Assembly: GCA_020698575.1 (NCBI GenBank)
Contig: CM036243.1
Location: forward strand, 1,240,001-1,304,000
Origin: Bostrychus sinensis
Taxonomy: Eukaryota; Chordata; Actinopteri; Gobiiformes; Eleotridae
Direction of reading: 5' to 3'
Length of the DNA stretch: 64,000 bases
Shown: positions 1 to 13,600 of the stretch, one piece after another
Numbering within the stretch: position 1 is the first letter of the stretch
Layout of the letters: each line of letters begins with the position of its first letter
Notes under the pieces: generated by a model
The model's input: the letters and a program-made list of their open reading frames with translations, nothing else
Database searches by the model: none
What the model was told of the DNA's origin: nothing
Translations under genes and position numbers: made by a program

Positions 1-399
1 GGGCCTTAAACATTTCGTCAGCTGAAAAACTCAAAAAATTTTCAAGATTTCAAGATTTTCAAGAAATGGTCTACTCTCTCTGAAGTGCCACCTCCAACCT
101 AGTTATGATCCAGAAGCATGAAATGCAAATATTTACAAATTTCTCCTGCTCAAGAGTGTATAAGCTTTGAATTTTACAGATTACCATTCTGTATACATGT
201 CCACAAAATGTGTAAATTTAAAAAATTATGATGCTTGATTACTTTTGTGTGTTTGATAAAGAAAAGTGTTTTGTTGTGTTTTGATGTGTCACTTGTTTTG
301 TGACTTTTGGCCTCAGTTTTGAAAACTGTGTTTGGGGGGTCATGTAAAACTGTAACGTCAGTGTGTGAGATTAGTGAGATGAGGTGTGCATCTTTAGTT
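1..399. other. Intronic or downstream sequence, nothing recognised
   Basis: AT-rich sequence downstream (in ABCC transcription sense) of the last ABCC exon seen here. No ORF of interest, no exon with ABCC similarity and no recognisable repeat boundary. It is probably part of ABCC intron 9, because the next exon of the gene was not found before the window edge. Confidence 0.4.
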
Positions 400-574
400 T
401 AAGGGCGCTATCCTGCCAACTTGTGCATGTCTGATCTTGGTGCAGACAGACCCCCCGCCAGCGCGGGGGCATGGTCCTGTACAGGTGAGGTGTGTTGTGA
501 GGTGCCCTGCTCTAAATCTGGGGCGTGGTGTGGAGCATGAAAAAAAAAACCCTCAATGAGCAGTGTTTTTTTAA

Positions 575-607
<33 letters not shown>

Positions 608-1426
608 TAAAGCCGCAAGCAGCACTGATAGGCCCACGCAAAAAAACAAACAAAAAAAAACCTGTGGATGAAAGAAGGCCACACGAAGCCTCCGTGCCCA
701 TGATGTATCCTGGAACATGCCCTGTTCATGTGGATAATTAATGAAGGCGACAGACACACGTGCAGATGGAGACAGCTAAAAAATAAAGTAACTGAGTTAT
801 TCCTGTGTGGTTTCTTGTTTCACTATCCCTTTTGTAAACCCAAATCAAAAGACAGATAAATGTGTCCAGTTTGTGTAAAATGTCTCTGCGTTTGCTCTTG
901 TTTGGAGAAGGCCTAATGCGCAGCAGAGGCAGCTGTTTATTGTAGGTCACTATTACGCAGAGCATTGGAAACATAGCGTTGGACAAAAGCATTATATATG
1001 AGAAAAAATATAGCAAAATGTTGTTGTTTTTTTTTTTTTACTTAATAATACAGGCAATAAGAAATGGCAGTTCATTATTCTGCCTTTTTTTTTTTTTTAA
1101 ATCTCTCTCCGTGGCCATATTCCTCTGTAGTCCGTCATAGTTAATTATCCACATGAACAGGGCATAATCCACAGGCTACATCGGGGGCTCGTCCACTGGC
1201 GTTTTCTTCCACAGGGATTTTTTTCGTGGTACTGGATTGTACCCTGCTCTTCTGATCCCATCTTGAAAGTATTGAAAGATTTTTTTTCATGCTTTACACC
1301 ACGCCCTAGATTTAGAGCAGGCCACCTCACAACACACCTCACCTGTACAGGACCGTGCCCCTGCGTTGGCGCGGGTCTGTCTGCGCCAAGATCAGGCATG
1401 CGCAAGTTGGCAAGATAGCGCCCTAA
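400..1426. mobile_element. Long inverted-repeat (foldback) DNA element
   Basis: The two ends are long, imperfect inverted copies of each other. Left arm: about 400-555, resuming near 715-745. Right arm: about 1140-1165 and 1270-1426. Both outer ends read TTTAGGGCGCTATC or close to it, inward from each side. Both arms contain the same GTACAGGTGAGGTGTGTTG block and the same TTCATGTGGATAATTAA block. About 390 bp of unrelated AT-rich sequence separates the arms. No transposase ORF is present, so this looks like a non-autonomous DNA transposon with very long terminal inverted repeats. No convincing target-site duplication was found. It ends 29 bp from the donor of ABCC exon 9. Confidence 0.6.
575..608. 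repeat. (AAT)n microsatellite
   Basis: About eleven AAT/TAA trinucleotide repeats inside the left arm of the inverted-repeat element. The right arm lacks them, so they arose or expanded after the arms diverged. Confidence 0.9.
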
Positions 1427-1455
1427 ATGTAGAGTGACAGCTGTGTGACTTGTAC

Positions 1456-1633
1456 CTTCCTGTAGAGGAGGCCGGTGAGCGCAGTCTTCAGCCTCATTCC
1501 CACAGTAAAACAGTGGTACATGTACTGGTGATAGAGCAGCGACTGCAGCGAGGACAGCAGAAACAACACAACAGCAAACAGCAATCCTTTCCACACTGGT
1601 GAATCAGGATCCCGCATGAAGCCCAGTAACAGG
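1456..1633 (-). CDS. ABCC exon 9 (start of TMD1)
   Basis: 178 bp. The acceptor is TTTACAG and the donor AAG|GTACAA. It encodes about residues 329-388, a loop (FMRDPDSPVWKG) and then a hydrophobic helix (LLFAVVLFLLSSLQSLLYHQ). It ends in the family signature MRLKTALTGLLYRK, the site where ABCC proteins lead into the first cytoplasmic loop. The first base completes the split codon left by exon 8, giving PQILSLLLGFM across the junction, as in other ABCC proteins. It ends in phase 0. This is the last exon found before the window edge. Confidence 0.9.
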
Positions 1634-4600
1634 CTGTAAACACACACACTATTCACATCACATAACATCCTAACAGCTAGTGACAGGCAGGGACTCAACA
1701 AGGACTTAAAATATGTATCACAATAGAAGAAACCATCTCTGGCGTTCAGAATGAGCTGTGTTAACATTGTTCAGCACTGGGCAATGAAGTATACAGTAGT
1801 TAGAATTGGCTATAAAAAAAGAGAGGCATTCAGGAAGCAGAACTGAGCAAAGGACAAGGTGACTTTAGCGATGAAAGGAAATGGTGAGCACTTGCAGGAA
1901 GTTTGAAGAAGTCCAGTCCAGCTAGCCTCTGACAGAGGTTAGCTGGACTGTGAGATTCCACTATGGCTCATGACAAGTTTTTGACAACATTGCCATGTCC
2001 CACAGTTCAGAAGTGCACAAACTCACCTCAGGATCTGGGGAATGGTGAACATGGCGACATCATGAAGGACCAAACACACAGATCCACATAGGAAGTAGAG
2101 GCCGAAGCTGTGGCCCAAGGTTCTGAGCAGGAACACGGTGACATTCTGCCTCTTCTTTTCAGCCTGCAGCAGGTGGGTCTTCTCTGACAGAGAGACAGAC
2201 CCAGTCCAGTCCAAACTGCAACCCACATGAACAGAACTGAAAAAGCCTTCTCTGAAATGTCCCTCAGCAGCTGCTTTCCAAGGGACAGTCAGAATACAGT
2301 CAGGACTCTGTTCTCACTTGCTCTCTTTTCGTGGCTGAATCCATGTCTTCTCTACCTTCAGCATGATCTGTTCAGAAGAGTCCGGGTCTCTCAGTGCCCA
2401 AAGGTCTGAGGCCTGTAGGGGGCAGTGGTACCCCTTCAACACCAGACTGAAACGCACACAACACTACTGAATATATGGGATCATTATGACATAATAATTT
2501 AGATGTCGGGCTCCTACAGAAGTGCCCACTACATATGTTCTTGCAAGACAAGTAAACAAAGTCCGCACACTCTCAAAAAAATACAAAATATAAAGCAAGA
2601 AAAACAACACATTATGAGATAATCACAACAAATGAGATTTCCATAACCACATATAGCTCCCACTTGTCTTAAATGACAGCCAACAAAAGGGACTTCGACA
2701 TTAGCTCTGATCTGTCTTTACAAATGCAATTTCTATAAACATCCATTTCTAGAGATGCATGGACATTAAGGCCAGTGTCCCTCTCATAGGCTATGGGAGG
2801 GGAATGAAATGTTTTGAAAGAGACTCTGGTCCCTGTCTGACCAGAGCAGCCAGCAGTAAGTCAGACCTGTTCCCAGTGCATGTTGGACTCAGGTCTGCCC
2901 TTTGTCACCGGATCTGTTCATTATTGTTATGGACAGAGCGCAGCCAGGGGCCGGGAGGAGTCCAGTTTGGGGACTACAGGATCTCAGCTCTGCTTTTTGC
3001 AGATGATATTGTCCTGTTAGCTTCATTAGGCCAGGACCTACAGCATGTACTGGAGTGGTTTGCCCCCAAGTGTGAAGGGGCTTGGATGATAATCAGCACC
3101 ATCAAATCCGAGGCTATTGGTCTTGACCGGGTGGCTTGAGTTCTCCAGGTTGGTGGACGGGTTCTGCCTCAAGTGGAGGAGTTCCAGTACCTGGGGGTTT
3201 TATTAATTTGCTGATTTGTCAGTGGGACTCACCTGACCCCTCTTGTTATCCCTCACATGTGTCAGAGCCTATGAGCCAGCTTTCTCTCTGCAGGACTGGA
3301 GTCTGCAATATATCTCTAGCTGAAAGAAAAAGGTCTCTCCTCTGAAGTAATTTCTGCATTTGGCCATGGGGAGGGCAAATGGTTTGAATGAACTGAGACA
3401 GTCTTTGCCCAATCTACAACTAGAACAGAGTTCTTAAACAAAGAATTACTCTATTACAAGAACAGAGATAGACCATCAGCATCAGAGAGGAAGGGTTATG
3501 CTGATTGATAGAGTTACCTGCTAAACCAGAAGAAGAAAAACTGTGAAAGAAATGAAGCACACTCTTCAGGGCACTGCTTCTGCAAAGAAAAAACAGAAAG
3601 AAACATTTAGACCACAATTAAAACCTTGTTCAATTTATTTCATATTATTATCATATATTGTTACCTCTGTAATTTATGTGGTAGGTGTTTTCTGATTGGT
3701 CAGTGGGACTCACCTGAGCAGGTAGGTGTTTACTGATTGGTCACTCAGACTCACTTGAGCAGGTAAGTGTTTCCTAATTGGTTAGTGGGACTCACCTGAG
3801 CTGGTAGCTTTTTGCTGATTGGCTGGTGGTCTGAGAAGCAGGTGAGGACTAACTGAACAATTTGAAGCAAAACAACGCACAAGAACACCGTGAATCGAAC
3901 TGGATCCGAGGAAAAGCCCTATGAGCCAGACGTTAAAAGTTAGTAAAATATTCCTAAATCTTAGGATCAACAAAATTCAAATAATAATAACCAGTTCAAA
4001 ACAGCTAATCTCAGAGAAGGGATATTAGAGCAGCAGATCAGCTGGTGGATTGGAGAGACACTGTTAACAATAAACTGCTGAAAGCATAATTTATGTGTTA
4101 CTACTCAGTCACTTTCTGAGAGTTTACGAATGTGATTTAAGTTCTGAGACCAGGTTTAAAATATGCAAGCATTCCATTTTAATAGTATAACCAGTACTCT
4201 ACCTATTCATTTGGTCTGTCTGTTCTTTTTCTTTCAGGGATCACTCCAGTGAATCTAACATGAGCTTTCCCTCTGATGTACTCAATCCTATCCACCCTCA
4301 TGATGAACAAAGAGAACATGTCTCATATCTTCAGTTCTGCTTCCTCCAGCTCTGCCCCTTCAGTACCACTGTCTCTAAACCATACAACATTGCTACTTAG
4401 GTCTTTCCTTTCATTCTTACTGACCCTCTTATTACACCTGGCACTTTTATCCACCCATTCCAAACTGCTGAAATGATGCAGATCTACAGACACCTTCCAA
4501 CTGTGTGGAGTTGTTTCCTTTTCTCAACAAACCACTACGAAAGTAAAACCACATAATAAATACAATGTCTATCAGCAAAAGTTGTTTTTCTGTGCCATCA

Positions 4601-7600
4601 TGTTGTTAACAGGTATCATTTAAAGTGCTCAGCATAACAAAACCCCGCCCACTCACAGCAGTAGTGCTCAAGCGAAGCAGCAAGAAACAGTGGAGAAACA
4701 GTGGTCTCAGCATGAACCTCACATGAGCACAACCTTTAGGCGTATATCCATTACATTTTTATTCATGTTTATTATTGACAAGAAGTACAATTTAAGTAAA
4801 CAATTTAAGTTTTTATACATTTGCAAATTATATACAAATATACTACTACTTTTCTTATGACTAATAGTGACTAAAAATAATTGAAAGACTTACCTGGTTG
4901 ATAATCTGCTCAACAGCCACCTTCAGAGGTGTGATGGAGCACAGAACCATTAGGAGCCAGAAGAAGAAGAGCACAACCGAGGAGAAGACCCCCTTGAGAC
5001 GCTCCACTTGGATCACACACACCGACAGCACCTGTCAGTCAACACACCTGTGAGTCAGCACACCTGTCAGTCAACACACACCTGTGAGTCAGCACACCTG
5101 TCAGTCAACACACACCTGTGAGTCAGCACACCTGTCAGTCAACACACCTGTGAGTCAGCACACCTGTCAGTCAACACACACCTGTGAGTCAGCACACCTG
5201 TCAGTCAACACACCCCTGTGAGTCAGCACACCTGTCAGTCAACACACCTGTGAGTCAGCACACCTGTCAGTCAGCACACCTGTGAGTCAGCACACCTGTC
5301 AGTCAACACACCTGTGAGTCAGCACACACCTGTCAGTCAACACACCTGTGAGTCAGCACACACCTGTCAGTCAACACACCTGTGAGTCAGCACACCTGTC
5401 AGTCAGCACACCTGTGAGTCAGCACACCTGTCAGTCAACACACCTGTGAGTCAGCACACACCTGTCAGTCAACACACCTGTGAGTCAGCACACCTGTCAG
5501 TCAACACACCTGTGAGTCAGCACACACCTGTCAGTCAACACACCTGAGTCAGCACACCTGTGAGTCAACACATCTGTGAGTCAGCACACCTGTGAGTCAA
5601 CACACCTGTCAGTCAACACATCTGTGAGTCAGCACACGCCTGTCAGTCAACACACAACTGTGAGTCAGCACACACCTGTGAGTCAACACATCTGTGAGTC
5701 AGCACACCTGTCAGTCAACACATCTGTGAGTCAGCACACACCTGTCAGTCAACACACCTGTGAGTCAGCACACCTGTCCGTCAACACACCTGTGAGTCAG
5801 CACACCTGTCAGTCAGCACACCTGTGAGTCAGCACACCTGTCAGTCAGCACACCTGTGAGTCAGCACACCTGTGTGTCAACACACCTGTCAGTCAACACA
5901 CAACTGTGAGTCAGCACACCTGTCAGTCAACACACCTGTGAGTCAGCACACACCTGTCAGTCAACACACCTGTGAGTCAACACACCTGTCAGTCAACACA
6001 CCTGTGAGTCAGCACACCTGTCCGTCAACACACCTGTGAGTCAGCACACCTGTCAGTCAGCACACCTGTCAGTCAGCACACCTGTGAGTCAACACACCTG
6101 TGAGTCAGCACACACCTGTCAGTCAACACACCTGTGAGTCAGCACACACCTGTCAGTCAACACACCTGTGAGTCAGCACACCTGTCAGTCAGCACACCTG
6201 TCAGTCAACACACCTGTCAGTCAACACACCTGTGAGTCAGCACACCTGTCAGTCAACACACCTGTGAGTCAGCACACCTGTGTGTCAACACACCTGTGAG
6301 TCAGCACACCTGTCAGTCAACACACCTGTGAGTCAGCACACCTGTCAGTCAACACACCTGTCAGTCAACACACCTGTCAGTCAACACACCTGTGAGTCAG
6401 CACACCTGTCAGTCAACACACCTGTGAGTCAGCACACACCTGTCAGTCAACACACCTGTGAGTCAGCACACCTGTGTGTCAACACACCTGTGAGTCAGCA
6501 CACCTGTCAGCCAACACACCTGTGAGTCAGCACACCTGTCAGTCAACACACCTGTGAGTCAGCACACCTGTCAGTCAACACACCTGTGAGTCAGCACACC
6601 TGTCAGTCAACACACCTGTGAGTCAGCACACCTGTGTGTCAACACACCTGTGAGTCAGCACACCTGTGTGTCAACACACCTGTGAGTCAGCACACCTGTC
6701 AGTCAACACACCTGTGAGTCAGCACACACCTGTCAGTCAACACACCTGTGAGTCAGCACACACCTGTCAGTCAACACACCTGTGAGTCAGCACACCTGTC
6801 AGTCAGCACACCTGTGAGTCAGCACACCTGTCAGTCAACACACCTGTGAGTCAGCACACACCTGTCAGTCAACACACCTGTGAGTCAGCACACCTGTCAG
6901 TCAGCACACCTGTGAGTCAGCACACCTGTCAGTCAGCACACCTGTGAGTCAGCACACCTGTGTGTCAACACACCTGTGAGTCAGCACACCTGTCAGTCAA
7001 CACACCTGTGAGTCAGCACACCTGTGTGTCAACACACATGTGAGTCAGCACACCTGTCAGTCAACACACCTGTGAGTCAGCACACCTGTGAGTCAGCACA
7101 CACCTGTCAGTCAACACACCTGTGAGTCAGCACACACCTGTCAGTCAACACACCTGTGAGTCAGCACACCTGTCAGTCAACACACCTGTGAGTCAGCACA
7201 CACCTGTCAGTCAACACACCTGTGAGTCAGCACACCTGTCAGTCAACACACCTGTGAGCCATCACTCACCTATGAGTCAACACACCTGTGAGTCAACACA
7301 CCTGTGAGTCAACACACCTGTCAGTCAACACACCTGTGAGTAAGCACACCTGTCAGTCAACACACCTGTGAGTCAACACACCTGTGAGTCAGCACACACC
7401 TGTCAGTCAACACACCTGTGAGTCAGCACACCTGTGTGTCAACACACCTGTGAGTCAGCACACCTGTCAGCCAACACACCTGTGAGTCAGCACACCTGTC
7501 AGTCAACACACCTGTGAGTCAGCACACCTGTCAGTCAACACACCTGTGAGTCAGCACACCTGTCAGTCAACACACCTGTGAGTCAGCACACCTGTGTGTC

Positions 7601-10600
7601 AACACACCTGTGAGTCAGCACACCTGTCAGTCAACACACCTGTGAGTCAGCACACCTGTCAGTCAACACACCTGTGAGTCAGCACACACCTGTCAGTCAA
7701 CACACCTGTGAGTCAGCACACCTGTCAGTCAGCACACCTGTGAGTCAGCACACCTGTCAGTCAACACACCTGTGAGTCAGCACACACCTGTCAGTCAACA
7801 CACCTGTGAGTCAGCACACCTGTCAGTCAGCACACCTGTGAGTCAGCACACCTGTGTGTCAACACACCTGTGAGTCAGCACACCTGTCAGTCAACACACC
7901 TGTGAGTCAGCACACCTGTGTGTCAACACACATGTGAGTCAGCACACCTGTCAGTCAACACACCTGTGAGTCAGCACACCTGTGAGTCAGCACACACCTG
8001 TCAGTCAACACACCTGTGAGTCAGCACACACCTGTCAGTCAACACACCTGTGAGTCAGCACACCTGTCAGTCAACACACCTGTGAGTCAGCACACACCTG
8101 TCAGTCAACACACCTGTGAGTCAGCACACCTGTCAGTCAACACACCTGTGAGCCATCACTCACCTATGAGTCAACACACCTGTGAGTCAACACACCTGTG
8201 AGTCAACACACCTGTCAGTCAACACACCTGTGAGTAAGCACACCTGTCAGTCAACACACCTGTGAGTCAACACACCTGTGAGTCAGCACACACCTGTCAG
8301 TCAACACACCTGTGAGTCAGCACACCTGTGTGTCAACACACCTGTGAGTCAGCACACCTGTCAGCCAACACACCTGTGAGTCAGCACACCTGTCAGTCAA
8401 CACACCTGTGAGTCAGCACACCTGTCAGTCAACACACCTGTGAGTCAGCACACCTGTCAGTCAACACACCTGTGAGTCAGCACACCTGTCAGTCAACACA
8501 CCTGTGAGTCAGCACACCTGTGTGTCAACACACCTGTGAGTCAGCACACCTGTGTGTCAACACACCTGTGAGTCAGCACACCTGTCAGTCAACACACCTG
8601 TGAGTCAGCACACACCTGTCAGTCAACACACCTGTGAGTCAGCACACACCTGTCAGTCAACACACCTGTGAGTCAGCACACCTGTCAGTCAGCACACCTG
8701 TGAGTCAGCACACCTGTCAGTCAACACACCTGTGAGTCAGCACACACCTGTCAGTCAACACACCTGTGAGTCAGCACACCTGTCAGTCAGCACACCTGTG
8801 AGTCAGCACACCTGTCAGTCAGCACACCTGTGAGTCAGCACACCTGTGTGTCAACACACCTGTGAGTCAGCACACCTGTCAGTCAACACACCTGTGAGTC
8901 AGCACACCTGTCAGTCAGCACACCTGTGAGTCAGCACACCTGTCAGTCAACACACCTGTGAGTCAGCACACACCTGTCAGTCAACACACCTGTGAGTCAG
9001 CACACCTGTGAGTCAACACATCTGTGAGTCAGCACACCTGTCAGTCAACACATCTGTGAGTCAGCACACGCCTGTCAGTCAACACACCTGTGAGTCAGCA
9101 CACCTGTGAGTCAACACATCTGTGAGTCAGCACACCTGTCAGTCAACACATCTGTGAGTCAGCACACGCCTGTCAGTCAACACATCTGTGAGTCAGCACA
9201 CGCCTGTCAGTCAACACACAACTGTGAGTCAGCACACCTGTCAGTCAACACACCTGTCAGTCAACACACAACTGTGAGTCAACACACCTGTCAGTCAACA
9301 CACCTGTGAGTCAGCACACGCCTGTCAGTCAACACACAACTGTGAGTCAGCACACCTGTCAGTCAACACATCTGTCAGTCAACACACAACTGTGAGTCAA
9401 CACACCTGTCAGTCAACACACCTGTCAGTCAACACATCTGTCAGTCAACACACAACTGTGAGTCAACACACCTGTCAGTCAACACACCTGTGAGTCAGCA
9501 CACACCTGTCAGTCAACACACCTGTGAGTCAGCACACCTGTGAGTCAACACATCTGTGAGTCAGCACACCTGTCAGTCAACACATCTGTGAGTCAGCACA
9601 CGTCTGTCAGTCAACACACAACTGTGAGTCAGCACACCTGTCAGTCAACACACCTGTCAGTCAACACATCTGTCAGTCAACACACAACTGTGAGTCATCA
9701 CACCTGTCAGTCAACACACCTGTGAGTCAACACATCTGTCAGTCAACACACACCTGTGAGTCAGCACACCTGTCAGTCAACACACCTGTGAGTCAGCACA
9801 CACCTGTCAGTCAACACACCTGTGAGTCAACACACCTGTCAGTCAACACACCTGTGAGTCAGCACACCTGTCAGTCAACACACCTGTCAGTCAACACATC
9901 TGTCAGTCAACACACAACTGTGAGTCAGCACACCTGTCAGTCAACACACCTGTGAGTCAACACATCTGTCAGTCAACACACACCTGTGAGTCAGCACACC
10001 TGTGAGTCAACACACCTGTCAGTCAACACACCTGTCAGTCAGCGCACACCTGTCAGTCAACACACCTGTGAGTCAGCACACCTGCCAGTCAACACACCTG
10101 TGAGTCAACACACCTGTCAGTCAACACACCTGTCAGTCAGCGCACACCTGTCAGTCAACACACCTGTGAGTCAGCACACCTGTCAGTCAACACACCTCTG
10201 AGTCAACACACCTGTCAGTCAACACACCTGTGAGTCAGCACACCTGTCAGTCAACACACACCTGTGAGTCAGCACACCTGTCAGTCAACACACCTGTGAG
10301 TCAACACACCTGTCAGTCAACACACCTGTGAGTCAGCACACCTGTCAGTCAACACACCTGTCAGTCAACACATCTGTCAGTCAACACACACCTGTGAGTC
10401 AGCACACCTGTGAGTCAACACACCTGTCAGTCAACACACCTGTCAGTCAGCGCACACCTGTCAGTCAACCCACCTGTGAGTCAGCGCACACCTGTCAGTC
10501 AACACACCTGTGAGTCAGCACACCTGTCAGTCAACACACCTGTGAGTCAACACACCTGTCAGTCAACACACCTGTGAGTCAACACATCTGTCAGTCAACA

Positions 10601-13600
10601 CACACCTGTGAGTCAGCACACCTGTCAGTCAACACACCTGTGAGTCAGCACACCTGTCAGTCAACACACCTGTGAGTCAGCACACCTGTCAGTCAACACA
10701 CACCTGTCAGTCAGCACACCTTTAAGTCAAAACAACAAATCTGAGCACCCAAAGGTACAGGATGTGGTTGTGGGGCTGGTTGAAGGTTTACCAAGGAGAT
10801 GATGCGGAGCAGTGGGCCCAGTAGAAACACCACATTATGGTGCAGCTCTTCTTTCAGCACATACAAATACAGGAGTTCCACCAAACAGAAGCACGACAAG
10901 ATGACTGCCAGAGCCTGAAAGAAATCATTCCATCAGGAGAACAAGATGGAAACTTCAGTCCATCAGATGAGACAAGTTATCAGTTAGAACCAAAAATATC
11001 ACCCACTTTGTTTGACTACTTTATTTTGAGCTATAAAAAAATTAAACTATTGTACATAAAAAAATATAAATATATTGTACAATATCATACAATATACCCA
11101 CACTGGGTAGAAAAAAACAAAAAAAACAAACAAACAGAATAACAGTATCTATAAATATATTTCAGACATGTTCACAATTCTTGTAGCTCAAAAAGGAATG
11201 GGAGGAAGACGAACTTATTTAACCCCATCCCCGTTTATCCTAATGAACGGTTGCTACTATAAAGAACAATGTATTTATATACAATAGCTGACATATATCG
11301 TACATTATACCTTATAATTACATCTAAGTATGTTCCATTACACACATATGTAGTGTTATGCTTATGATACATGTTGCCCTCCTACGGCCTCCTCCACGTC
11401 TCCTGATGTACTGGCCTGTCTCCTGGTAGCGCCTCCATGCTCTGGACACTACGCTGACAGACACAGCAAACCTTCTTGCCACAGCTCGCATTGATGTGCC
11501 ATCCTGGATGAGCTGCACTACCTGAGCCACTTGTGTGGGGTGTAGACGTCTCATGCTACCACTAGAGTGAAAGCACCGCCAGCATTCAAAAGTGACCAAA
11601 ACATCAGCCAGAAAGCATAGGAACTGAGAAGTGGTCTGTGGTCACCTCCTGCAGAACCACTCCTTTATTGGGGGTGTCTTGCTAATTGCCTATATTTCCA
11701 CCTGCTGTCTATTCCATTTGCACAACAGCAGTGAAATTGATGTCAATCAGTGTTGCTTCCTAAGTGGACAGTTTGATTTCACAGACGTGTGATCGACTTG
11801 GAGCTACATTGTGTTGTTTAAGTGTTCCCTTTATTTTTTTGAGCAGTGTATATTTATTCCTAGGTCTAAATTTTCATTATAATTTACAAAAACATTACTT
11901 TAGTTTTATCTAAATTCAGGGATAATTTGATGATGTCCAACCATGTTTTTAATTTCATTAATTCATTATTTATATGATATATTAAATTATTATAATTATC
12001 ACTAGAATAAAATATATTGGTATCATCCACAAATAGAACTAGTTTCAATAATTTTGATACATTAAATATGTCATTTATATATAAATTGAACAACTTTGGG
12101 CCCAAAATAGATCCCTGTGGAACCCCAAAAGCAATGTCCAATAATCCATATTTAAACTCACCCATCTGCACATACTGATGTCTCTCAGTTAAATAGATTT
12201 GGATCCAGTTCAAAGCCACTTCCCTAATACCATATCTTTCCAGTTTTTTGTTTTTTTATATAATATTGAGTGATTAATAGTATCAAAGGCTTTTTTTAAG
12301 TCAATGAATATTCCAGCTGCATATTTTTTATATCTAAGCTATTTGTAATTTCCTCCACTGCATCAATTATGGCCATGGATGTTGACCTTGCTGACCTAAA
12401 ACCATACTGACTTTCATTAATTATATTTATCTATAAATCTCTCTAATCTATTATTAAAAAGTTTCTCCAGAATTTTAGAAAACTGAGGGAGCAGAGAGAC
12501 AAGTCTATAGTTTGTGAAGATGTGTTCATCAATATGTTCTGACATCTAGAACCTTCCACAGGTGGTGGATCAAAAAAGCTGTTGGTTGACCAGAGTGGCC
12601 TTTTCCCCCATTCATTTTCATGAAGGCAAACTAAAGACATTTAGATGAATTTAGACCAGAAAAAGGATAGATTTTGTGGGACAGTACCCAGACCTTAGAA
12701 TAGATAAGTAAATTCAGGGGCTAGTAGTAAGTTCCTTTCACCAAAGTTCACTTATTAATTTTGTGATGCACAACTCAGAAAGACCTTCTTCACAAAGGAC
12801 CATCATATAAAATGGAATCAGGTGAAGCGCAAACTCAAAATTGCCTGAGTTTTGCACTAATTCTGATATTCAATGCATTTTACTGTATTCAGTAAACAAG
12901 TTAAAAACAAAAGGTTAGTCAGAGTTAAAAAGGGTTTGAGGTAACTGTTTTATCTTGAGAATATATAAACCCATCCTAGTAACTACCTGCCTGGCAGATA
13001 AAAAAAAAAAAAAAAAATCAAAAATCAAGAATAGTAAAACATAGTGCCACTTGCTAATGTTCTCTAACCATGCTCTGACAGTACACTTATGTATTTAAAT
13101 GGCTATCACTTGCCCAAACCATTTTGATACTAATTTGCAATATATGGAGCTATGCTAATTTCTCTATTCAAAATGTATAGCAGTCTGATTAGCTTAAACC
13201 ATGCCTCCATAGTGGATGCCAAAGGATCTATTTGTTTTTTATGTTATCAGTGTCATTCAGGCTGAAGTCTCCACCTACTACTTGTACAGTCTAGGTGCTC
13301 ACCGTCTTCACACAGCAGAGAGTGGACAGGGGCATACACTCCCTGTGAGGGCACAGCTGCAGGTAGAGCAGATAAAATGGAGAACAGATCCACAGGTAAA
13401 TACAGGGCGACCAGACCAGGACAGTCTGCTGAAAACACTGGGTCAGGTCGGGCTGCTCGGTGTACCACGTCAGGTTCCAGTCCTGGAACACAGAATCCTC
13501 AGAGTGAAGCACTTCTGATTTAGCACCAAACTCTTAACATTTCACTTTTGCACTTTCAGATACTCAGCACATCACCTTTATAGGGTGAAGCAGTAACATG

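Noticed and set aside
2028..2228. Alternative frame of ABCC exon 8 starting with an ATG
   Set aside because: Only the neighbouring frame matches ABCC proteins and keeps phase with exons 7 and 9.
5576..10513. Plus-strand proteins rich in SQHT/ESAHLSVNTP repeats
   Set aside because: They are translations of the minisatellite. The 16-bp unit cycles through all frames, stops interrupt each one, and the array is an ABCC intron on the other strand.
5032..10728. CRISPR-like array
   Set aside because: The units are directly adjacent 16-bp repeats without unique spacers, in a vertebrate intron. It is a minisatellite.
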